Part shown: in pieces, positions 24,517 to 31,538 of the stretch
Numbering within the stretch: the first letter of the stretch is position 1
Layout of the letters: each line of letters opens with the position of its first letter
Source of the DNA: Bacillota bacterium
GTDB taxonomy: Bacteria > Bacillota > Clostridia > Christensenellales > Aristaeellaceae
Length of the DNA stretch: 37,962 nucleotides
Assembly: GCA_023392755.1 (NCBI GenBank)
Contig: JAEWNM010000041.1
Span: forward strand, 1-37,962
Direction of reading: 5' to 3'
The notes under the pieces: model-generated
The model's input: only the letters and a program-made list of their open reading frames with translations
The model's database searches: none
What the model was told of the DNA's origin: nothing
Program-made: the position numbers and the translations under genes

Positions 24517-25953
24517 TCACTGCCAATTGAATGTAAAAGCCGTGCCTTCACCCGGTTTGCTTGCAACGGAAATCCGTATTCCATGGCGGCCGGCAATTTG
24601 TTTTGCAATCGCAAGACCCAGGCCGGAGCCTTGGCGGTTTTCCTCCGTTCTGGCCTTGCGAAACCGGTCGAAAATGTAGGGTATATCCTCCGGCGCTATG
24701 CCGCAGCCTTCATCCCGAATCACCGCTTCCCGCTTTGTAAGCGTTACATGCACGGCGCTTGAAGAGGGCGAAAACTTGACGGCATTGTGAAGAACGATCA
24801 TGAACATTTGCCGGAGCCGTCCGTAATCCCCATAAAATTCCACCGGCTCGGCCGGCAGTTCCCGCAAAATGCGTATCCCCTTTTCCCCGGCCATCTGGCC
24901 TGCGCTGCGCAACGCGTCCGAGAGCACCTCATTCAGGCTGAGCGCCGTACGTTCCATGGAAAAATCGGCGCTTTGAAGGCGGCTCAAATCCATCAGGTCA
25001 TTTACCAAGCGGTCAAGCCCCTGCGTTTCCTTGAGCATTTGGCGGTGATAGCTTTCCACCTTAACGGCCTCGCTCACCACACCGTCATTGAGGGCCTCCA
25101 GGGAGCCTCTCAATACGGCGACGGGGGTACGCAGCTCATGGGATACGTTGGCCAGAAAATCGCTGCGCAGCTGCTCCTGCATTTCCCTTTCCTTCCGCGC
25201 TTCCCGCAGCCTGACGATCAGTATGTCTATAGCCTGGGCCAGCTTGCCAATCTCATCCTTTTGCGTGACACCGGTCTGTACGTCATAGTCTCCCCGGGCC
25301 AGGCAAAGTGCGGTTTGTTTCATGCGGTTCAGGGGCTTTGCAAACGCCATGGAAAGCAGCAGCGCCGGCAGGATTGACAACAGCAGCGCAGCGGCCGTGC
25401 TGTACAGCAGGATATCCATTCCCTGGCTTGAGGCTTCCCGCATCCCCGACACGGCATCGTGCAAAAGAAGCGCGCCCACCACCCGATCTCCTACATAAAT
25501 AGGCGCGCCAACAGTCAGCGTGGGCGTTCCAAGCAAGCTGGAGAACCCCTCGCTGAAGGGAACTTTTCCTGCAAACACCTCGCCAACCAGTGTTTCGGCG
25601 TCCTCCGGCAGGTCGCTGTAAACGGGCGCCTGCGCCATTTTCTGGCGCGCCGTCAGCAGCTGCAGATCCTCATCCACAATCCATACATCCGTCATGGCGA
25701 TATCATTGAGCATGCGCAGGTACATGCCGTACCTTCCCTGCCCGCCGCCCATCATGGTCTTTAAGGCCGGGCTGTCAAGATACGTAGTCAGCGTCATGGC
25801 CATGGCCGTGGCCCGCTGCTTCAGTTCCTCTCTTTTCACAAAAAGCGTATGGCGCGTGAAAAGCGTCTGGAATAACCCGCCCACAAGCAGTGCGAATACC
25901 AGCAGCGCCGCGGCAAAGTAAGCCATGAGCTTGAGTGCGATTCTATTTTTCAT
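24517..25953 (-). CDS. sensor histidine kinase (HAMP, HisKA, HATPase)
   Basis: A 478-residue membrane kinase: helix 9-31, external sensor 32-180 (single-Cache-like: VWIVDEDLQLL, TLTVGAPIYVGDRVVGALLL), helix 181-203, HAMP 204-256, dimerisation domain with SHELRTPVAV (His272), then ATPase boxes HNAVKFSPSS, DEGCGIAPED, FDRFRKARTEENRQGSGLGL. All catalytic boxes are intact. Its gene overlaps the response-regulator gene by 11 bp, so the pair is one operon. The stimulus is unknown. Confidence 0.88.
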   Translation of the reverse strand: MKNRIALKLMAYFAAALLVFALLVGGLFQTLFTRHTLFVKREELKQRATAMAMTLTTYLDSPALKTMMGGGQGRYGMYLRMLNDIAMTDVWIVDEDLQLLTARQKMAQAPVYSDLPEDAETLVGEVFAGKVPFSEGFSSLLGTPTLTVGAPIYVGDRVVGALLLHDAVSGMREASSQGMDILLYSTAAALLLSILPALLLSMAFAKPLNRMKQTALCLARGDYDVQTGVTQKDEIGKLAQAIDILIVRLREARKEREMQEQLRSDFLANVSHELRTPVAVLRGSLEALNDGVVSEAVKVESYHRQMLKETQGLDRLVNDLMDLSRLQSADFSMERTALSLNEVLSDALRSAGQMAGEKGIRILRELPAEPVEFYGDYGRLRQMFMIVLHNAVKFSPSSSAVHVTLTKREAVIRDEGCGIAPEDIPYIFDRFRKARTEENRQGSGLGLAIAKQIAGRHGIRISVASKPGEGTAFTFNWQ

Positions 25954-26638
25954 CCGCCTTCACCTCAAATTTGTACCCTACGCCCCAAATGGTGCGAATC
26001 TCCCAGCCTATGGGGCCAAAGGATTCCAGCTTGGCCCGCAGCCGCTTGATATGGGAATCCACCGTGCGGCTGTCGCCGAAATAGTCGTAGCCCCATAAGC
26101 TTTCCAGCAGGTTATCGCGGGAAAATACCTTGTTTTTATGGGTGGCCAGCGTCCACAATATTTCCAGTTCCTTTTTGGTGAGCGGCACATCCTGTCCATT
26201 CACCTGCGCAGCATAATCCTCAAGGCGGATAAAAAGGTTTCCCTGGGCAAATGTTTGCTTGGGTGATTCCTGCGCCTTGTCCAGCCTGCGCAGCACGGCG
26301 CGGATGCGCGCCATCACCTCGCCCGGGGAAAAGGGCTTGACAATATAGTCATCGGCACCGATGTCCAGCCCCATAATCCTCTCAAAATCCTCGCCCCTGG
26401 CCGTCACCATGATGATAGGGACTGTGGAGGTTTTGCGTATCTCCCGGCAGACGGCAAACCCGTCCAGCTTGGGCATCATCACATCCAGCAGCACCACATC
26501 CGGCCTGACGCTCAAGAACAAATCAAGCGCCTCCCGTCCATCCGCCGCCACATGCGGCGTATGGCCTTCTTTTTTTACGTATTCCTCCAGAATGGATGCA
26601 ATCTGCCGGTGATCGTCCGCAATCAGAATCGCTGCCAT
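25943..26638 (-). CDS. OmpR/PhoB-family response regulator
   Basis: A 231-residue regulator: receiver with Asp8-Asp9, Asp52 in VVLLDVMMPKLDG and Lys in ADDYIVKPFSPGE, then a winged helix (KELEILWTLATHKNKVFSRD, TVDSHIKRLRAKLE, IWGVGYKFE). The start at 26638 is chosen for the strong GGAGGGG before it; upstream extension would cross the TATAAT box. It is first in the operon with the histidine kinase. The inverted repeat upstream may be its own binding site, and the divergent ferritin-like gene is a candidate target. Confidence 0.88.
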   Translation of the reverse strand: MAAILIADDHRQIASILEEYVKKEGHTPHVAADGREALDLFLSVRPDVVLLDVMMPKLDGFAVCREIRKTSTVPIIMVTARGEDFERIMGLDIGADDYIVKPFSPGEVMARIRAVLRRLDKAQESPKQTFAQGNLFIRLEDYAAQVNGQDVPLTKKELEILWTLATHKNKVFSRDNLLESLWGYDYFGDSRTVDSHIKRLRAKLESFGPIGWEIRTIWGVGYKFEVKADEK

Positions 26639-26660
26639 ACGCCCCTCCTGCTTTTCTTTC

Positions 26661-26693
26661 ATTATAGCACAGCATACCATTGCCTTATGGCAA
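26661..26693 (-). promoter_or_regulatory. promoter and inverted repeat of the two-component operon
   Basis: TATAAT lies on the minus strand (26666-26661), 23 bp before the regulator start. Upstream of it is an inverted repeat TTGCC-TTAT-GGCAA (26680-26693), around the -35 position, where no good -35 box is seen. This fits an activator or autoregulatory site. Confidence 0.55.
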
Positions 26694-26829
26694 AATTGTG
26701 TCATTTGTCAGCCTTACCCTGCCCGCAACGCCGCGCATTTTTTCCCGAAAAAACAAAATTCCGCCACACTCGCAAAGTACCATAAAGCCACAGCTAAGGA
26801 TGCTGATTGAAATGAAAGAGGTGAACCTT

Positions 26830-27447
26830 TTGAAAATCACAAAGACCCCGGTTATCTTGCTGGCTCTTGTCCTGGCCGTGACCATCCCCGCACTGGCTTT
26901 GGCCGAAAATGCATCCGGCTCCACCGCGCCCAAAACGAATTACACCGCCGAAGAAATGCTTGCCCTGGCCATTGAGGATGAATACCTGGCGCAGGCGCAG
27001 TACAAGGCCGTTATGGATGCGTTTGCGCTGGACCGGCCTCTTTGCAGCCTTCTGCGGGCCGAAAGCATGCATATAGCCGCCCTGTCTGCGCTGATGCAGG
27101 CCCATGATATTCCGGTCCCGGAGGATGCCGCCGCCGGCCAGGTAAAAGTACCCGCCACGCTTACGGAAGCTATTTCAGCGGGCGTAGAAGCCGAAACGAA
27201 AAACATCGCGATGTATGAATCCTTCCTGGCCCAGGACAATCTGCCAGAGGATCTGCGCACCGTCTTTACGTCGCTGAAAAACGCATCCGAAAATCACTTG
27301 AACGCATTTCTCCGCACAGAACAGCGCACCGGCACGGGCCGGAACACCATGATGAACAGGCAAATGCCCGGCAGGGGCCGGCAGGGCCGCATGCAAAGAA
27401 ACGGCGGTGCCTGTGACGGCAATTGTTTGGGCCTGCCCAACGACTGA
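26830..27447 (+). CDS. secreted DUF2202-type ferritin-like protein
   Basis: A 205-residue protein with a signal peptide (about 1-24, ..IPALALAENA) and a four-helix ferritin-like domain of the DUF2202 type. Metal-ligand-like residues appear as EDEYLAQAQYK, ESMHIAAL, EAETKNIAMYESFL and ENHLNAF, the E / ExxH / E / ExxH pattern of di-iron proteins. The tail is rich in Gly, Arg and Met (NRQMPGRGRQGRMQRNGG) and ends with two Cys. The start is taken as TTG at 26830 because AGAGGTG sits six bases ahead; an in-frame ATG at 26812 lacks a good site. Divergent from the two-component operon. Confidence 0.75.
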   Translation: MKITKTPVILLALVLAVTIPALALAENASGSTAPKTNYTAEEMLALAIEDEYLAQAQYKAVMDAFALDRPLCSLLRAESMHIAALSALMQAHDIPVPEDAAAGQVKVPATLTEAISAGVEAETKNIAMYESFLAQDNLPEDLRTVFTSLKNASENHLNAFLRTEQRTGTGRNTMMNRQMPGRGRQGRMQRNGGACDGNCLGLPND

Positions 27448-27480
27448 GCGCCGGCAATGCCAATTTGATTAGTTAATGCA

Positions 27481-27517
27481 AAAACCCTTCCGGCCGCGTG
27501 GACGGAAGGGCTTTTTG
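27481..27517 (+). terminator. terminator after the ferritin-like gene
   Basis: An 8-bp stem CCCTTCCG/CGGAAGGG (27485-27492 with 27503-27510) flanked by AAAA and CTTTTT, 37 bp past the stop. The A-run on its left could also let it work on the other strand. Confidence 0.85.
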
Positions 27518-27619
27518 CCATTCATCGGCCTTTGTTTGAACAGGCGGTTTTTTTGGTATGGTATTAGCACCGCAATCCCCCGGCACCATTACCCAGGCAG
27601 TAAGTATATGGAGGCTTAT

Positions 27620-28120
27620 ATGGCAGGCAGCATAGCAAAAATTGTTCCCAACCTGTGGTTTGCATCCCAGGCGGAGGAAGCGGCGCGTTTTTACACGGCC
27701 CTGTTCCCAAACTCCGGCATAGGCAGGATTACGCGTTACGGCAAGGCAGGCCACGACATACACGGGATGGAGGAGGGCACGGTGATGACCGTGGAGTTCA
27801 CCCTGAACGGGCAAGACTTCCTGGCGCTTAACGGCGGTCCGCTGTTTACGTTCAGCGAGGCCATATCTTTCATCATCCAGTGCGAAACCCAGGAGGAGGC
27901 TGACAGCTACTGGGATAAGCTCACCGAGGGCGGCGACCCGGATGCGCAGCAATGCGGCTGGCTGAAAGACAAGTTCGGTGTATCCTGGCAGGTTATTCCC
28001 ACCGAGTTCAACGAATTGATGAACGATCCCGACCCCGAAAAATCGGAACGGGTGATGGAAGCCATGCTGCAAATGAAGAAATTGGATATCGCCACCTTGA
28101 AAAAGGCGTACGGGAGCTGA
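27620..28120 (+). CDS. VOC-family (PhnB/3-demethylubiquinone methyltransferase-like) protein
   Basis: A 166-residue protein of the glyoxalase/bleomycin-resistance fold, in the PhnB-like branch. Seen: IVPNLWFASQAEEAARFYTA, then GTVMTVEFTLNGQDFLALNG, CETQEEADSYWDKLTEGG, a GWLKDKFGVSWQVIPTEF strand, and a C-terminal helix (ERVMEAMLQMKKLD). These proteins form dimers with a metal-binding or substrate pocket; the reaction of this one is unknown, and the methyltransferase label often attached to the family is not supported. The ATG at 27620 follows GGAGG, which decides the start over the ATG at 27608. Confidence 0.85.
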   Translation: MAGSIAKIVPNLWFASQAEEAARFYTALFPNSGIGRITRYGKAGHDIHGMEEGTVMTVEFTLNGQDFLALNGGPLFTFSEAISFIIQCETQEEADSYWDKLTEGGDPDAQQCGWLKDKFGVSWQVIPTEFNELMNDPDPEKSERVMEAMLQMKKLDIATLKKAYGS

Positions 28121-28147
28121 CGCAGCCGGATGCCGGCATGAAAAACA

Positions 28148-28178
28148 GCCGGGAAGCCGCCGCGCGGCTGTCCCGGCC
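28148..28178. repeat. 31-bp terminator hairpin, left copy of a direct repeat
   Basis: A GC-rich hairpin (GCCGGG..AGCCGC / GCGGCTGTCCCGGC) that recurs at 28389-28419 with one base difference. On the minus strand it is followed by UGUUUUU, so this copy still serves as terminator for the gene ending at 28450. Confidence 0.85.
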
Positions 28179-28388
28179 CAGACCATCAAAAAACCCTGGG
28201 AGGTATCGGAGGGCCGAGGTCCTCCGATGCTAGATCGCAAACCAGCGACATGTGCGGTGGTTTGCGAGGAATTTTGCAAAAATTCCTTCCTTGCCCGAGC
28301 AAACGGTCGCAAAATGGCATCGCCATTTTGCAGTGAAGCGGGGGAAAAACTCAACAAAGTGGCGACAGCCACTTTGTTGATACACTGA
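28179..28388 (+). repeat. dispersed hairpin repeat, copy 2 (complete, 210 bp)
   Basis: This complete copy lies exactly between two 31-bp copies of a terminator hairpin. Five perfect or wobble hairpins follow each other: 28206-28227 (9 bp, loop CGAG), 28235-28267 (9-bp stem TCGCAAACC with a 15-nt loop), 28267-28287 (9 bp, loop GCA), 28309-28331 (10 bp, loop ATC) and 28352-28379 (12 bp, loop GACA). Its first 79 bases match copy 3 (37791-37869) at all but about six positions; its last 120 match copy 1. No reading frame in it is credible. Confidence 0.88.
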
Positions 28389-28419
28389 GCCGGGCAGCCG
28401 CCGCGCGGCTGTCCCGGCC
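28389..28419. repeat. 31-bp terminator hairpin, right copy of a direct repeat
   Basis: Second copy of the hairpin at 28148-28178, 241 bp away, with a single A-to-C change. On the plus strand it is followed by TTT, so it may end transcription from the VOC gene. Confidence 0.85.
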
Positions 28420-28449
28420 TTTGAAAACCTGCGGGCCGCTCCTTTATGC

Positions 28450-29004
28450 TCAAATAGCAACAGCAAGCACGCTGAGAACGGCATTGTTGATCGTGGCACC
28501 CGGCGTAACATCGACGATGGAATTCGTCGACAGATTGACCGTGTAGGTGTAAAGCCCTTCCGGCACATTCGCATCCATGAACTGGAAGCTGAAAGATTCC
28601 GACTCCAATACAACCACCGTCGTGGAGAACGTATAGGTGGAGCCGACGTTCATAGGAGCGCCATTATTGTATACGCGCTGGATCTGGAAGTTCAGCGTAA
28701 CGGAAATCCCAAGAGGCAGGCTGATGGTGCTGGTGAACGTCAGCAGGTTGTTTGTATTGCCCATTCCGGCGGTATCAACCGAAGTGGATACCACATTGAT
28801 GGGGCTGCCAAGTACCGTTGTAAAAACGGGCAGGGGGCCGGCGCCGCCGGAGGAAGCATTCAAGGCAACCTGTCTGTCACACACGGGCCTTTGCCATTTG
28901 CCGTACGAATCGTTCTGCGCCACGATATCGGTACCGGGTTCGGCATAGCCATTGGTGTCATATCCCATAGCGGGGTAATACCCGTTGCATTTATCTACGA
29001 TCAT
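28450..29004 (-). CDS. DUF4489-like protein, possible spore-surface or secreted structural protein
   Basis: A 184-residue protein without a signal peptide or membrane helix. The N-terminal 55 residues are polar (YYPAMGYDTNGYAEPGTDIV). The rest is beta-rich and Thr/Ser/Val-rich: LLTFTSTISLPLGISVTLNF, GSTYTFSTTVVVLESESFSF, EGLYTYTVNLSTNSIVDVTP and an ending NNAVLSVLAVAI. This pattern fits the DUF4489 family of Clostridia, whose role is not established; a jelly-roll-like surface protein is inferred. The ATG follows AAGGTGATG. It is convergent with the VOC gene across the repeat element and divergent from the glycerol-1-phosphate dehydrogenase gene. Confidence 0.65.
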   Translation of the reverse strand: MIVDKCNGYYPAMGYDTNGYAEPGTDIVAQNDSYGKWQRPVCDRQVALNASSGGAGPLPVFTTVLGSPINVVSTSVDTAGMGNTNNLLTFTSTISLPLGISVTLNFQIQRVYNNGAPMNVGSTYTFSTTVVVLESESFSFQFMDANVPEGLYTYTVNLSTNSIVDVTPGATINNAVLSVLAVAI

Positions 29005-29079
29005 AAGACATCACCTTACTCAGATTTGGAGACCCTCTCCGCTTCATACTATTCTGTCCTTATGAATTTGTGTTACCAT

Positions 29080-29122
29080 GCGCAAAGGCCTTTATCCTGT
29101 TTCCGGATAAAATGGCCTGCGC
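29080..29122. promoter_or_regulatory. long inverted repeat between divergent genes
   Basis: Arms GCGC-AAA-GGCC-TTTATCC (29080-29097) and GGATAAA-AT-GGCC-T-GCGC (29105-29122) give 15 pairs around small internal loops. It sits in the 242-bp gap between the DUF4489-like gene and the dehydrogenase gene, where it could be an operator or a structured leader. No clear promoter was found in this gap. Confidence 0.45.
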
Positions 29123-29246
29123 ACGCCATCCCGCGTCCGGCAGGAAAACGCAGTGCCTTGGGCGAAAAGCAAAAACATGGACTGCCGTTTCGGATAAAGC
29201 ACGCATGCAATAAAATATCCCGCGGCTTATGAAGGAGATGAATTTC

Positions 29247-30617
29247 ATGCCCGTAACCATCAGCTATGACGCGTCCCATAAGCTGCGCCTGTCGGGCCTC
29301 CACTGCGATTGCTCCTGCGACCATCATATGCCCGCTCAGGATATCTATGTGGGCACTGACCTGATTCCACACCTTAAGGATTATGTGAGAGCCAGAAATC
29401 TTGGTACCCGGTGCGTGCTGGTGGCCGACAACAACACGTATGAAATCGCCGGGCGCAAGGTGGAACAAACATTGGTTCAGGCCGGGTTTACCGTAATCCC
29501 CTGCGTTATCCGCCGGGAACATGCCATGGAACCGGATGAAAGGGCTTGCGGCGAGGTTCTATTATCCATCCAGCCGGAAACGGAGTTTTTGGTAAGCGTT
29601 GGCTCCGGCTCCATCACCGATATCACCCGCGTCAACGCCACGCGCGCAAAGCTCCCTTTTGTATGCGTGGGCACCGCACCCTCCATGGATGGATATACAT
29701 CCGTGGTGGCTCCGCTGCTGCTGCGCGGCGTCAAAATCCATCGGGCGGGCGTATGCCCGGAGATTATCGTGTGCGACCTGGATATTCTGCGTACCGCGCC
29801 CCTGTCCATGGTGCAATCCGGCGTGGGGGATGTGCTGGGCAAGTATATCGCAGGGGCGGACTGGATGATTGGAAACATCATCAACGGCGAGCCCTGCTGC
29901 CCGGCTTGCGTTAAAATCGTACTGGACGCGGTAGATAGGCTGATGGAGAACGCGGGCGAAATCCGCCAAAGAACGGAAAAGGGCATCCGTATCCTTATCG
30001 TGGCGCTTTTGCTGGCTGGCGTCACCATCATGATTGTGGGTCATACCAGGGCCGTGGCTTCGGTAGAGCACAACATCGCCCATTACTGGGAAATGGCGCA
30101 GCTTATGCGGGGCAGACAGCCGCCGGCCCACGGCGCATCCGTCGGCGTGGCGACGCTGTTATGCTGGCCCCTGTTCCTCCGTTTCGCCGGGGAGGATCCG
30201 GGCCGCCTGGACCTGAACAATATAAAAGCCCGGCGCATCGGCCGGGAAGAGAGAATCCAATGGCTCCGCTTCGCCTACGGGGAGGAGGCCGCCAATGCCA
30301 TCATCAAGGACAACCCCGGCGATTTTTTATCCTGGGAGGAGCAATCAAGGCGTATTCAAACTGCACAGGCAAATTTTCAGCAGCTGAGGGATATCATCCT
30401 TGGCCTGCCGGAGCTGGGCCGCATCCAGCATGCGATGCGGGAGCTGGGCGCGCCCATGACCCCGGCGGAGCTGAACGTAGATGAACCGCTCCTGAACGTA
30501 TCCATGCATTGCGCCAAGGATTATCGCACCCGCTATACACTGTTCAAGCTCATCGACGAATGCGGGCTGATGGAGGAATATCTCAAAGATTATCCGCTGC
30601 CAAAGACATATTTATAG
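29247..30617 (+). CDS. araM: sn-glycerol-1-phosphate dehydrogenase (AraM/EgsA type)
   Basis: A 456-residue enzyme of the iron-containing/glycerol dehydrogenase fold. It reduces dihydroxyacetone phosphate to sn-glycerol-1-phosphate with NAD(P)H. Nucleotide loop GSGSITD (119-125), substrate region TAPSMDGYTS (143-152), and the metal ligands Asp195, His275 and His295 (SGVGD, SVEHN, PPAHG) are present. The N-terminus has a Cys/His-rich run (HCDCSCDHH, 19-27) that is not needed for this fold. ATG at 29247 follows AAGGAGATG; an ATG 18 bp upstream overlaps that site. In Bacillus the product feeds heptaprenylglyceryl phosphate synthesis; a similar use here is inferred. Confidence 0.88.
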   Translation: MPVTISYDASHKLRLSGLHCDCSCDHHMPAQDIYVGTDLIPHLKDYVRARNLGTRCVLVADNNTYEIAGRKVEQTLVQAGFTVIPCVIRREHAMEPDERACGEVLLSIQPETEFLVSVGSGSITDITRVNATRAKLPFVCVGTAPSMDGYTSVVAPLLLRGVKIHRAGVCPEIIVCDLDILRTAPLSMVQSGVGDVLGKYIAGADWMIGNIINGEPCCPACVKIVLDAVDRLMENAGEIRQRTEKGIRILIVALLLAGVTIMIVGHTRAVASVEHNIAHYWEMAQLMRGRQPPAHGASVGVATLLCWPLFLRFAGEDPGRLDLNNIKARRIGREERIQWLRFAYGEEAANAIIKDNPGDFLSWEEQSRRIQTAQANFQQLRDIILGLPELGRIQHAMRELGAPMTPAELNVDEPLLNVSMHCAKDYRTRYTLFKLIDECGLMEEYLKDYPLPKTYL

Positions 30618-30634
30618 CAGTGCCTGCCAAAAGC

Positions 30635-31291
30635 TTATGACGCCCGCATGGCGGGAATGGTATCCAAAAGGCGCATCCAGCGCCGTTTCATCCATTGTAT
30701 GGTTGGCCCGTTCAAGAAGGCGGAGAAAAAGGTGCCCACACCGATGCCCTCCAGGCTGCCGTACAGCATGAACGACAGGATAATCCCCAACGACAAAACC
30801 ACCACGTCAAAGCGCTGCTTGACCTTGCGTATGCTTAGGCTTTTGTAATAGCTCACTTCCCGAAGGAACATGTCAAAGGGCGGTATGGGCAGCCGGGTCA
30901 GCATATACGCCCCCACACCGCCGGTTAAGATCAGGTAGCCCGCCAGGTAATACAGCACCCTCAATAAGAGCGTGTCGGCAGGCAAGCCCCGAAGGCAGAA
31001 TACAAAAAAATCTATCAGGTAGCCCGACGCCACCGAGGACAGGAAGGAAGCCAGATAATCAATTTTAACTTTGCGCACCGTAGCGATCAGGGCAAGCATC
31101 GTAAGCCCCTGCACCACATATGTCCATACGCCAAAGCTTAAAAACAGAAACTTCCGCCCGACCACATACGCCAGGGAAGAGGCAACCGCCGTTCCCATGG
31201 CGCTTTTCACATACAGCGCGGTGCCAAACGCCACCAGAATCAGCCCCGCCGCGTATCCGAACCAGTCCCTCGGGGTTGGCTTTTGCCGCAT
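30635..31291 (-). CDS. YczE/YitT-like integral membrane protein
   Basis: A 218-residue membrane protein with five to six helices. Typical wording of the YczE/YyaS branch is seen in FGYAAGLILVAFGTALYVKS, GVWTYVVQGLTMLAL, LTRLPIPPFDMFLREVS and the amphipathic KSLSIRKVKQRFDVVVL. The start at 31291 follows AAGGGTGGA with eight bases between; an ATG at 31318 is possible but less well placed. Convergent with araM, with 17 bp between stops. The transport or signalling role of the family is not known. Confidence 0.75.
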   Translation of the reverse strand: MRQKPTPRDWFGYAAGLILVAFGTALYVKSAMGTAVASSLAYVVGRKFLFLSFGVWTYVVQGLTMLALIATVRKVKIDYLASFLSSVASGYLIDFFVFCLRGLPADTLLLRVLYYLAGYLILTGGVGAYMLTRLPIPPFDMFLREVSYYKSLSIRKVKQRFDVVVLSLGIILSFMLYGSLEGIGVGTFFSAFLNGPTIQWMKRRWMRLLDTIPAMRAS

Positions 31292-31453
31292 TCCGTTATC
31301 CACCCTTATCCACGCCATTAAAGCCGCAGCCGCGGCCTATGCATGCAAATACTTGTCCAGTATACAGGCAGGCATGCCTTTTTACAACAAAATCCGTGCT
31401 TTTCCACTACTTATGCGCGCTTGTTTCTTTCGTGCACTTTTCCCCGCTTTGCC

Positions 31454-31482
31454 TTGACAGGAGCAGGTGTCTTCCGTATACT
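31454..31482 (+). promoter_or_regulatory. sigma-A promoter of the aconitase gene
   Basis: A perfect TTGACA (31454-31459), a 17-bp spacer and TATACT (31477-31482). The start of transcription would be near 31489, giving a leader of about 50 nt. Confidence 0.85.
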
Positions 31483-31538
31483 GCAACCATTCGGCTTTGT
31501 ATCCAAAAAACAGGATCACATGCGCAATGGAGGGCATT

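Noticed and set aside
28206..28379. possible CRISPR array, because of repeated short palindromes
   Set aside because: The hairpins differ from each other and are not regularly spaced identical repeats with unique spacers.
28179..28388. group IIC intron, because of the terminator-flanked insertion
   Set aside because: At 210 bp it is far too small, and no reverse transcriptase or domain V-like hairpin was seen.
27473..28453. 326-codon open frame on the minus strand
   Set aside because: It runs antisense through the VOC gene and across the repeat element; its sequence is low-complexity and its start has no ribosome site.
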